Source of the DNA: Nitrospiria bacterium
GTDB lineage: Bacteria > Nitrospirota > RBG-16-64-22
Length of the DNA stretch: 46,916 bases
NCBI GenBank assembly: GCA_919903025.1
Contig: CAKKSE010000097.1
Coordinates: forward strand, 1-46,916
Direction of reading: 5' to 3'
The translations under genes and the position numbers were made by a program. Below are positions 10,677-17,367 of the stretch, in pieces. A model generated the notes under the pieces. That model was not told where the DNA came from and did no database searches. It saw only the letters and a program-made list of their open reading frames with translations. Position 1 is the stretch's first letter. The number at the start of each line of letters is the position of its first letter.

Positions 10677-11846
10677 ATGCCAAGAGTGATGGGGGCGGTT
10701 ATCGCGGGCCTCATGTATCTGGCCGCGGGCGCCGCGGGGGCCGAGACGATTCGCGTGGCCGTGGTCGAGAAAGCCAAGGAGGTCAGGCTCTCGTCGTCCG
10801 GGCCTCTGCGGTTCCTGGACACGAAAGGGGCTTCGCTTGCGCTCAACTCGGGGCGGCAGACGTCCGTTCGGGCGCAAGGGGGAGGGCTCGCCGTCGGCGA
10901 TCAGCCGGTCGGCCGGTCTGTCCGTCTTCGCTCCTCAGGCGAATCCCTGGCCGTGGACGGCGTCTCTTATCCCGGCGAGATCGAGATCCGCGCCGCCCCG
11001 GGGGGGCTGCTCCAGGTCGTGAACCACGTCGACATCGAGACCTACGTCGCGGGGGTCGTCCCGCGCGAAGTGCCGGCCGCGTGGGATATCGAGGTTCTGA
11101 AGGCCCAGGCCGTGCTCGCCCGGACGTACGCGCTCTCTCTTCGGCAGAGGAGCGCGGGTCAGGCGTTCCATATCGGCGCGGGCGTCGATCATCAGGCCTA
11201 CTCGGGGGAGAGCGCTCTCCATCCGAAAGTCCAAGAGGCCGTGCGGTCGACGCGGGGCGAGGTCCTCGCTTTCCAGGGGGAGCTTGCCGAAGCCGTCTAC
11301 CACGCTTACTGCGGAGGCGTGACGGAGAACGCCGCGGACGTCTGGGGACGGAGTTTTCCGTACCTCCAATCCGTTCGCTCTGAGTGCAGGCTGGGCGACA
11401 CGCCTCCCACATGGACGTACCATGTCGAGGCGAACGATCTGGCGCGGCGTCTTCGGGCGGCCGGCGTCGTCTTTTCCGGGGCGGTCACGGCCGTTGAGCC
11501 GGCCGACCTCTCCCAGACCGGGCGGATCAGGACGGTTCGCGTGAGGACCTCCGAAGGCCCGCGGGAGATGCGGGGCATCGACTTCCGGAAGGCCGTCGGG
11601 CCGGACCTGATCAAGAGCACGCGATTCACGATCGAGCCGGAGGGAGGCGGTTTCCGATTCGCCGGCCTCGGGTCGGGTCATGGCGTCGGCCTGTGCCAGC
11701 ACGGCGCGCGGGCGATGGCGGACGGAAAGGCCGGGTATCGGGAGATCCTCGCCCGCTATTTTCCGGGGACGGCGGTGACTCCCTGGTCGAAGGTGAAAAG
11801 AAACGGAAATGTCCGGATGACACGGCAGGCGGTTCCGCATGATTGA
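10677..11846 (+). CDS. SpoIID/LytB-domain protein, exported
   Basis: This protein resembles SpoIID, a lytic transglycosylase acting on denuded peptidoglycan, and the LytB family; outside sporeformers such proteins are linked to cell-wall remodelling. ATG 10677 gives 389 residues with a signal peptide (MPRVMGAVIAGLMYLAAGAAG). The SpoIID core includes VVPREVPAAWDIEVLKAQAV (with the conserved catalytic-region Glu), YHAYCGGVTENAADVWG and the C-terminal GSGHGVGLCQHGARAMA. The track start (10653) lies in spacer repeat and is unlikely. Its last 8 bases overlap queA. Confidence 0.92.
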   Translation: MPRVMGAVIAGLMYLAAGAAGAETIRVAVVEKAKEVRLSSSGPLRFLDTKGASLALNSGRQTSVRAQGGGLAVGDQPVGRSVRLRSSGESLAVDGVSYPGEIEIRAAPGGLLQVVNHVDIETYVAGVVPREVPAAWDIEVLKAQAVLARTYALSLRQRSAGQAFHIGAGVDHQAYSGESALHPKVQEAVRSTRGEVLAFQGELAEAVYHAYCGGVTENAADVWGRSFPYLQSVRSECRLGDTPPTWTYHVEANDLARRLRAAGVVFSGAVTAVEPADLSQTGRIRTVRVRTSEGPREMRGIDFRKAVGPDLIKSTRFTIEPEGGGFRFAGLGSGHGVGLCQHGARAMADGKAGYREILARYFPGTAVTPWSKVKRNGNVRMTRQAVPHD

Positions 11847-12927
11847 GACATCCGTTCTCGACTATGTTCTTCCCGAGGAGCGGATCGCGGACCGCCCCGC
11901 GTCCCCGAGGGACGCCGCCCGGCTTCTCGTCGTTTCGCGGACAGCGGGCATCTTGTCGCACCGCCGGGTTCGGGATCTTACGGACCTGCTCGATCCCGGG
12001 GACCTCGTCGTCCTGAACGACACGAAGGTCGTCCGGGCCCGCGCCGCCGCCAGCAAGGTCCCGACCGGAGGGCGCGTGGAACTCCTCTTCCTGCTGCGCG
12101 GAGACGCGGGGCGGGACGACCTGCCTGCCGCGTCGCGGGACACGGCGCAGGCAGGTCGGACGTGCGAGGCGCTCGCGCGAGGGGCCGGAAGGCCCGGAAC
12201 GCGCCTTCGCCTGGAGCCGGACGGCCCGGAGGTCGAAGTCCTCTCGGCCGCCGCCGGAACGATTTCCGTCCGTCTGCCGGACCGGTTCGATCTCCGGGCA
12301 TGGCTGGAAAAGAGCGGGGACATTCCGCTTCCCCCTTACATCCTGCGGAGGCGGGGGGAGAGGACGGCGCGTCCGGAGGACTTCGAGACGTATCAGACCG
12401 TCTACGCGAGGACCGACGGATCGGTGGCGGCCCCGACGGCGGGGCTTCATTTCACGCCCGGCCTCCTCGCGGAGCTTGAGCGTCGGGGAATCGAAACGGC
12501 GTCCGTGACGCTCCATGTGGGCCCCGCCACGTTCCGGCCCGTTTCGAAGCCGGGGTTTCCCGAAGGGGAGCCCGATGCGGAGTGGTATTCCGTGCCGCCG
12601 GAGACGGCCGGCGCATGGGAGAGAGCGCGACAGCGGGGCGGCAGAGTCGTCGCCGTCGGGACGACGGCCGCGCGCGTTCTGGAAACGGTCTCTCGCGAGG
12701 GGGCGGGAATCCGGGCGGGGGATGGATGGACGTCTCTCATTGTCCGGCCCGGCCACCGGTTCAGGGCGATCGACGGACTGCTCACGAATTTTCACCTTCC
12801 GCGGACGTCGCTCCTTCTTCTTGTTTCGGCGTTCGCGGGAGAGGAGACAACGCGGGCGGCGTACGGCGCCGCCATCCAGGAAGGGTACCGGTTCTACAGC
12901 TACGGCGACGCGATGCTGGTGCTCTGA
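11839..12927 (+). CDS. queA: S-adenosylmethionine:tRNA ribosyltransferase-isomerase (QueA)
   Basis: QueA transfers and isomerises the ribosyl moiety of SAM to preQ1-modified tRNA, making epoxyqueuosine. Family motifs are present: YVLPEERIADRP, LVVLNDTKVVRAR, PLPPYILR, GSVAAPTAGLHFTP and LLTNFHLPRTSLLLLVSAFAG. At 362 residues it is a little long. About 20 extra residues near position 94-113 are encoded by a segment holding a 12-bp perfect inverted repeat (12117-12128/12147-12158), in a loop that is variable in the family. It starts inside the end of the spoIID-like gene (ATGATTGA), indicating coupled translation. Confidence 0.96.
   Translation: MIETSVLDYVLPEERIADRPASPRDAARLLVVSRTAGILSHRRVRDLTDLLDPGDLVVLNDTKVVRARAAASKVPTGGRVELLFLLRGDAGRDDLPAASRDTAQAGRTCEALARGAGRPGTRLRLEPDGPEVEVLSAAAGTISVRLPDRFDLRAWLEKSGDIPLPPYILRRRGERTARPEDFETYQTVYARTDGSVAAPTAGLHFTPGLLAELERRGIETASVTLHVGPATFRPVSKPGFPEGEPDAEWYSVPPETAGAWERARQRGGRVVAVGTTAARVLETVSREGAGIRAGDGWTSLIVRPGHRFRAIDGLLTNFHLPRTSLLLLVSAFAGEETTRAAYGAAIQEGYRFYSYGDAMLVL
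12117..12158. repeat. Palindrome inside queA
   Basis: Arms cgacctgcctgc and gcaggcaggtcg are perfect 12-bp inverted repeats around an 18-nt loop. The reading frame of queA passes through without interruption, adding a run rich in Ala, Asp, Arg and Thr. This looks like an in-frame capture of a small palindromic repeat. Confidence 0.75.
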
Positions 12928-13018
12928 GATAAGTTCGGAGTTCGTAGCGGGGAGTTCGGAGAAACGACCTCTGAACCCTGAACTCCGAACTCCAAACTCG
13001 CAGAGGAGGTGACGAGGG

Positions 13019-13945
13019 ATGATGGACGAAGATGAATTGAACGAGAGCGCGCGAGTCGCTCCTCGAACCGGGGTGCGCTACGAAAGCCGGCAGATCGGCC
13101 TGCTGATCGCGGGCGGCGTAATGGCGGTCGTGGTCGTCTTCGCCCTGGGCATTCTCGTGGGGCGCTACCTGATGGGGGGATCCGCCTCCCGGAACGAGGC
13201 GGCGCCCGGCCAGCCGCCAGTTCCCCCGGTTGTCAAGGCGGTCCCGAAGGAGGAAAAGCCGGCTCCAGTGCCGCCCCCTTCGCTCTCCCAGCTCCCTCCG
13301 GCGCCGCCGGTGGCACTGCCGGCCCTTCCGCCTCCGCCCGCTCCGGTTGAAGCGAAGAAGCCCGCCGAGCCGGCCGCGGCATCAAAGCCCGTTGTGGAGG
13401 CCAAGACGGCGGCACCGGCCGGGAAGGCTCCCTCCCCGGAGAAGACGAAGGAGCCTGCGGCCAAGAAGGAGCCTGACCGTTTCACGTTCTATCGGACGCT
13501 GACGGCCAAGAAGGAGAGCGAGAAGCGCGTCGATCTCAAGCCCGCCAAGAAGGAGAAGGTGCCGGCCAAGAAGATCGCGAAGGCCGATCCGGAGAAGACG
13601 GCCGCGAAGAAACCCGAGAAGTCGGAAGAAGCCGCGGGCAAGGTGAAGGAAAAGGCCGCTAAAGCGCCGGCGAAGGATGAGAGCGCGGCGGCCGCTCCGA
13701 AGCCGGCCGCCAAACGGTACGTGGTTCAGGTCGGTTCGTACAGACAGGAATCGGACGCGGAGAAGGTTGCCGGCGAGCTTCGTGACAAAGGGTATCAGGC
13801 AACGGTGACATCCGTCGACCTGGCGGACAAAGGGAAATGGTACCGCGTCCGCGTCGGAAGTCCGGCCGCGAAGGAGGAAGCCGAGATCCGCGCCAAGGAG
13901 TTCGAGGAAAAAGAGAAGAAGAAAGCGGCCGTATTGTCGGAGTGA
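13019..13945 (+). CDS. SPOR-domain membrane protein
   Basis: A 308-residue protein with a short cytoplasmic N-terminus, one transmembrane segment (QIGLLIAGGVMAVVVVFALG, about residues 23-46), a long Pro/Ala then Lys/Ala/Glu-rich linker (about 60-225), and a C-terminal SPOR domain (RYVVQVGSYRQESDAEKVAG through VRVGSP). SPOR domains bind glycan strands lacking stem peptides and are typical of division proteins, which fits the SpoIID-like gene two positions upstream. The ATG follows an unusually strong ribosome site (gaggaggtga). Its stop is one base from the next start. Confidence 0.93.
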   Translation: MMDEDELNESARVAPRTGVRYESRQIGLLIAGGVMAVVVVFALGILVGRYLMGGSASRNEAAPGQPPVPPVVKAVPKEEKPAPVPPPSLSQLPPAPPVALPALPPPPAPVEAKKPAEPAAASKPVVEAKTAAPAGKAPSPEKTKEPAAKKEPDRFTFYRTLTAKKESEKRVDLKPAKKEKVPAKKIAKADPEKTAAKKPEKSEEAAGKVKEKAAKAPAKDESAAAAPKPAAKRYVVQVGSYRQESDAEKVAGELRDKGYQATVTSVDLADKGKWYRVRVGSPAAKEEAEIRAKEFEEKEKKKAAVLSE

Positions 13946-13946
13946 G

Positions 13947-15221
13947 ATGCCCGCTCCTTCCCGCCTCGCGGCTGACGCCATCGTCCGAGTTCTCCGGCAG
14001 GCCGGTTACGAGGCCTACCTCGTGGGCGGATGCGTCCGCGACCTTGCCTTGAACGTTTCTCCGCAGGACTTCGACGTGGCGACTTCGGCGCCCGTGGACG
14101 CGATCCGATCGCTCTTCCCCCAGACCGTCCCCGTCGGCGCGGCTTTCGGGACGGTCCTCGTCATCGACGGAGGCGCCCCCTACCAGGTCTCTACGTTTCG
14201 CGGGGACGGGACCGCCATCGGGGACGCCCTTCGCCGCGACTTCACGATCAACGCCATGTTCCTCGACCCGGAGACGGGCGAAGTCATCGACTTCGCGGGC
14301 GGACGCGAGGATCTGGCCGGGCGGATCGTCCGGAGCGTGGGAAGCGCCGAGGACCGGTTCGCCGAGGACCCGGTCCGGATTCTCCGGATGGTCCGCCTGG
14401 CGGCGGCCCTTCGGTTCTCGATCGCCGAAGCGACCGAGAAAGCTGGCGCGGACATGGCGTCCTCCCTATCTTCCGTGAGCCCGGAGCGGGTTCGGGACGA
14501 GTTGGTCTCGATCTTCACGGGTCCAGACCCCGTCCGGGGTCTGGACCTTCTTGACCGTCTTGGGATCCTCTCCCTCCTCCTTCCGGAAGTGGAAGAGATG
14601 AAGGGAGTCGCCCAGCCGCCGGCGTACCACCCGGAAGGGGACGTGTACGCGCACACCCGCCTGGCCCTCTCGCTCCTCAAGGACCCGTCGCCGGTCCTGG
14701 CGTTCGGCGTCCTCTTTCACGACCTCGGGAAGCCGGCGGCGATGACCGTGACGGACCGGATCCACTTCTACGGCCACGAGGAAAAAGGCGCGGAGATATC
14801 ACGAGCGATCTGCTCGCGGCTCAAGTTCTCGAGCGCCGAGACGGAGAACGTTTGCCTGCTCGTCCGGCATCACGGCGACCTCTGCAGAGCCGGCGAGATG
14901 CGTCCGGGCAAGCTCGCGCGGATGCTCGACCGGCCCACGTTCGAGGAGGAGCTGGAGCTCCATCGGGTGGATGCGCTGGCTGGTCCGGGGGATCTCTCCA
15001 CATGGGAGTTCCTCAAGGCGGCTCACGAGGCGCGGCGGGCGGCCGGTCCTCCGAAGGCCCCTCTTCTGACCGGCAGGCACTTGATCGAGATGGGGTTCGC
15101 GCCTGGGCCGATCTTTCGCGAGATTCTCGAGAGCGTCGAGGAGGAGCGGGAAGAAGGGCGGATCGCCGACGCCGAGGAGGCGCGGGCATGGGTCCTCAGG
15201 CAGTTTGGTTCCGCCCGATGA
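13947..15221 (+). CDS. tRNA nucleotidyltransferase / poly(A) polymerase family protein with HD domain
   Basis: A 424-residue class II nucleotidyltransferase of the CCA-adding/poly(A) polymerase family. It has the G-GG motif VGGCVRDLAL, the metal-binding DFDVAT, the RRDFTINAMFLD motif and the RNA-binding PEDRFAEDPVRILRMVR region. The C-terminal half carries an HD phosphohydrolase domain (FGVLFHDLGKPAAMTV, HEEKGAEIS), as in Gram-negative CCA enzymes. Whether it adds CCA, only A, or only C cannot be decided by eye. It starts one base after the SPOR gene stop. A 12-bp palindrome (14520-14547) lies in frame within it. Confidence 0.93.
   Translation: MPAPSRLAADAIVRVLRQAGYEAYLVGGCVRDLALNVSPQDFDVATSAPVDAIRSLFPQTVPVGAAFGTVLVIDGGAPYQVSTFRGDGTAIGDALRRDFTINAMFLDPETGEVIDFAGGREDLAGRIVRSVGSAEDRFAEDPVRILRMVRLAAALRFSIAEATEKAGADMASSLSSVSPERVRDELVSIFTGPDPVRGLDLLDRLGILSLLLPEVEEMKGVAQPPAYHPEGDVYAHTRLALSLLKDPSPVLAFGVLFHDLGKPAAMTVTDRIHFYGHEEKGAEISRAICSRLKFSSAETENVCLLVRHHGDLCRAGEMRPGKLARMLDRPTFEEELELHRVDALAGPGDLSTWEFLKAAHEARRAAGPPKAPLLTGRHLIEMGFAPGPIFREILESVEEEREEGRIADAEEARAWVLRQFGSAR
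14520..14547. repeat. Palindrome inside the tRNA nucleotidyltransferase gene
   Basis: Arms ggtccagacccc and ggggtctggacc pair perfectly over 12 bp around gtcc. The segment encodes GPDPVRGLDL, which matches the family without obvious extra length. It may therefore be a chance-tuned coding palindrome rather than an insertion. Confidence 0.6.
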
Positions 15222-15267
15222 TGGAGGCCCCATCCGGGGAGGGTCCACGCCCTGCCGGCTGAGCCGC

Positions 15268-15297
15268 TTGACAACCCGGGACCGGGGGACTTACATT
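15268..15297 (+). promoter_or_regulatory. Strong sigma70-type promoter
   Basis: TTGACA (15268-15273) and TACATT (15292-15297) are 18 nt apart. The predicted start is near 15304, about 30 nt before the 26-codon ORF at 15335. Confidence 0.6.
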
Positions 15298-15334
15298 GGG
15301 AAGCAAGATGCTGTGGAAGGAGGTGATCCGACCC

Positions 15335-15415
15335 ATGTTTCGAAAGGAATGGATGATTCGCGCGGTGGCCCGTTGCTCGGAGGGCTGCAAACGCCGGTCC
15401 TGGGCACGACGGTAA
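15335..15415 (+). CDS. Candidate 26-aa basic peptide with full-length Shine-Dalgarno
   Basis: This ORF is too short for the track. The leader carries AAGGAGGTGATCC (15317-15329), which matches the whole complement of the canonical 16S rRNA 3' end, followed 5 nt later by ATG. The peptide (MFRKEWMIRAVARCSEGCKR...) is 26 residues with nine Arg/Lys and two Cys, and ends in TAA. A consensus-like promoter lies 38 nt upstream. Downstream, a 13-bp hairpin (15519-15551) may end the transcript. The peptide is not recognised. An alternative is a regulatory RNA: the region has about eight GGA triplets, as in CsrA/RsmA-binding sRNAs. Confidence 0.45.
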   Translation: MFRKEWMIRAVARCSEGCKRRSWARR

Positions 15416-15518
15416 ACGGCCCGACGTACGGTATTGGTTCAGACGGTGGAAAGACCTCTTGGCGAGGGGAGTAAGAATCTCCGAGAGGGTGTCACCCCGG
15501 CTGAAATCGCGGGCGTTA

Positions 15519-15551
15519 CGGCGGGGCCATGTTGTCCGCATGGCCCCGCCG
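15519..15551. terminator. Long GC-rich hairpin downstream of the 26-codon ORF
   Basis: Arms cggcggggccatg and catggccccgccg form a perfect 13-bp stem around ttgtccg. There is no following T-tract, so intrinsic termination is uncertain; it could protect an RNA 3' end. Otherwise 15416-15619 holds only this hairpin and a small inverted repeat AATAAC/GTTATT (15569-15585). Confidence 0.4.
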
Positions 15552-15619
15552 AGTGTGCGGCAGGAATGAATAACAGCCGGTTATTGTTTTGACGATCAAG
15601 GTTATTCTGGGAGGACTAA

Positions 15620-15820
15620 ATGAACGATCCCTCGCCTAGAGAAAAAGACATCTCCCACCTCGTTGACGAATGGTGGAAAGGCCTCCCGGCGTGGGAAAGA
15701 GAGGTCATGCACCAGACCTACGGCGGGGACAGAAAGACCGCCTACCTCGCAACGAAGGCGTTCGAGTCGTACATGGAGCGGAATGCTCCGGACGCCGTCC
15801 TCTGCGCCGACCGCTCCTGA
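15620..15820 (+). CDS. Small hypothetical protein (66 aa)
   Basis: A 66-residue acidic protein (MNDPSPREKDISHLVDEWWK...) with a Trp pair and a mostly helical look, no signal peptide and no membrane segment. The ATG follows a strong ribosome site (gggagga, about 5 nt spacing). I do not recognise a family. It stands alone between the 26-codon ORF and the converging minus-strand MshEN gene, preceded by a small AATAAC/GTTATT inverted repeat that could be an operator or a weak terminator. Confidence 0.6.
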   Translation: MNDPSPREKDISHLVDEWWKGLPAWEREVMHQTYGGDRKTAYLATKAFESYMERNAPDAVLCADRS

Positions 15821-15941
15821 CGATTCACCGAACCAGCTAATCCGCAGATTACGCAGATTGCCGCAGGTTTGCTCGTTGGAAGACCGGACTTCTGTCCTTC
15901 TTTCCGATTCACCCATTCACCCATTCACCAGTCCTCTGATC

Positions 15942-17015
15942 CTAGAGTTCCATCTTCTTCTTGCTTTCAAGGATCAGTCTCTCGTACGCGGTCCCCGCGG
16001 CGGCTAGGAGTCTGGAGAGCCTGGCCGGAAGCGTCGGGTCGATATCCGAGCGTCCCGCGTCACCGTAGAAGAGGTTGACCACTCTCCGGCGGACGTGAAC
16101 CGGGAGGACGAGGGCGGTCGCGGGCCGTTCGCGGCCCAGGGCGCGGAGAAGCGCTTCGTTCAGCGGCTCGGAACCCACGGGGCCGAGGTAAATGGCCCCG
16201 CTCTCTTTGACGGTCTTCAAGACGGACGGTCCGTCCAGCGGCAGGATGGTCTCTCCGATCACGGCCAGAGGTCCGTCGGCCGAGACACCCACCCAGCCGA
16301 TCGCCTCGTCCGTTTTGACAAGGAACAGGGCCGCCGTCGAAAGATACTGGCGCGCGAACTGAAGGATCGTCAGCCCGATCCTGGTCCGGTCCGGGGCCGC
16401 GTCCATCTGCTCGATCGCGTTTTCCAGCGGGAGAGGGCCCGTCGGGACGACCAGGGGAGGTTCCGCGGCCTTGAGGCGCGATTCCGGCAGGGGCCGGCCC
16501 GGAGTCACTCCTGGACGGGACCGGTCCGGGATTCTCCCGCCGAAGATGGCGACGCGCTCCACTTCGGAGAGGCGCGCGTGGTATTCGCGGCGGGGAATTC
16601 CATAGTTCCGCTCCAGATAGTACGCGAGGACGATCTCCGGGACGGCGTATGGGACGACCATCAGGCCGGTGAGGAACGAGATCTCGTCCAGGACCATGAG
16701 ATCGCGCGGGTTGGCCATGGCGAGGTGGAGCCTTCGCCCTTCGATCTTGATCGGGTGGACGCTGTGCTTCTGGACGAGATCGGAGGGGATTCGTTCGATG
16801 AGATCGCGCGGAGCGTCCTCGAGATCGGACTGGCTGGCGCACGGGACACCGAAATGCCGGGACAGAAGGCGCTTGTGCGTCTCGATATCGATGTGGCCGA
16901 GCGTGAGCAGGATCGTCCCAAGCCGTCCACCGTAGACGACCTGGTTCTTGAGGGCGTCTTCAAGCTGCTCGGGCGTGATGACCTTCTCGCGCGCGAGAAG
17001 GGTCCCAAACTTCAT
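15942..17015 (-). CDS. MshEN-domain protein (possible c-di-GMP effector)
   Basis: The first ~110 of 357 residues match the MshEN / type II secretion ATPase N-terminal domain. Two tandem 24-residue-type motifs are visible: KFGTLLAREKVITPEQLEDA.. and RLGTILLTLGHIDIETHKRL.. followed by HFGVPCASQSDLEDAPRDLIERIPSDLV. Known MshEN domains bind cyclic di-GMP. No ATPase domain follows; instead there is a Pro-rich linker (about 155-195) and a C-terminal alpha/beta region (about 200-350) that may be GAF-like (FLVKTDEAIGWVGVS, LVLPVHVRRRVVNLFYGD). It is the last gene of the minus-strand block, 66 nt after the seleno-glutaredoxin candidate. Role: probably a stand-alone regulatory protein; inference. Confidence 0.8.
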   Translation of the reverse strand: MKFGTLLAREKVITPEQLEDALKNQVVYGGRLGTILLTLGHIDIETHKRLLSRHFGVPCASQSDLEDAPRDLIERIPSDLVQKHSVHPIKIEGRRLHLAMANPRDLMVLDEISFLTGLMVVPYAVPEIVLAYYLERNYGIPRREYHARLSEVERVAIFGGRIPDRSRPGVTPGRPLPESRLKAAEPPLVVPTGPLPLENAIEQMDAAPDRTRIGLTILQFARQYLSTAALFLVKTDEAIGWVGVSADGPLAVIGETILPLDGPSVLKTVKESGAIYLGPVGSEPLNEALLRALGRERPATALVLPVHVRRRVVNLFYGDAGRSDIDPTLPARLSRLLAAAGTAYERLILESKKKMEL

Positions 17016-17081
17016 GGCTGTTCCTCATGGCGCGGGATTCGGCTTGCGGAGCCGTCAAGACCGACGGCTTGTCTAGACCCC

Positions 17082-17297
17082 TCACGTTCCGCCGAAGCCG
17101 ACAGCCGTTCGCCCGTTTTCCTCGATGATGACGGGGACGTTTCGTCCTCCTCCGGTGACGGCGAGCATGCGGGCCATGGCGTCCGGGTCGTCCTTGACGT
17201 TGAAGTATTCGATCGTGAATCCGCGCTGGGCGAAGTCCTCACGGGCTCGCGTCGTATACGGTCAGGTGTCTTTGCCGTAGATCGTGACTCTGGGCAT
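17082..17297 (-). CDS. Glutaredoxin-like protein with in-frame UGA (probable selenocysteine)
   Basis: This gene is absent from the ORF track because codon 12 is TGA (17262-17264). Read through, it gives 71 residues: MPRVTIYGKDT-U-PYTTRARE.. then ..FTIEYFNVKDDPDAMARML.. and ..RNVPVIIEENGRTAVGFGGT. This is a complete glutaredoxin fold: beta strand, redox site U-P-Y-T at the CxxC position, helix, cis-Pro in NVPV and the terminal GFGG. The ATG has a strong ribosome site (ggggagg). The layout matches what I know as the Uxx-star family of glutaredoxin-like (seleno)proteins. A possible SECIS-like hairpin (GCGA/UCGC) lies 12-32 nt after the UGA. It lies between panC and the MshEN gene on the same strand. 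The alternative is a pseudogene with one nonsense codon. Confidence 0.8.
17230..17250 (-). promoter_or_regulatory. Possible bacterial SECIS hairpin
   Basis: In the mRNA, GCGA pairs with UCGC around an inner G-C and CC-GG with bulges and a 5-nt loop CGUGA. The loop is about 19-23 nt 3' of the UGA, within the range used by SelB. The fit to the Escherichia coli fdhF consensus is imperfect, with bulges on the 3' side. Confidence 0.35.
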
Positions 17298-17367
17298 CGA
17301 GAACCTCCCCTTCTGAAAGCTGACCACTGAAAGCTGATCGCTCTTTTACCAGACGCGGGGCGGGGCG

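Noticed and set aside
12928-13018. Terminator after queA
   Set aside because: The spacer has opposing gttcggagttc/gaactccgaac copies that could pair, but the loop is long and there is no T-tract; more likely another spacer repeat.
15317-15329. AAGGAGGTGATCC as a fragment of a 16S rRNA gene
   Set aside because: It is the complement of the rRNA tail (a Shine-Dalgarno), only 13 nt long, and no neighbouring rRNA sequence is present.
15205-15474. 89-aa plus ORF MVPPDDGGPIRGG...
   Set aside because: It has no ribosome site and Gly/Pro/Asp-rich content, and runs across the promoter and the 26-codon ORF in another frame.
17082-17297. Reading the glutaredoxin gene as a simple pseudogene
   Set aside because: The only stop is TGA at the redox Cys position; frame, ribosome site and fold motifs are otherwise intact, so selenocysteine is the better explanation. 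Not excluded.
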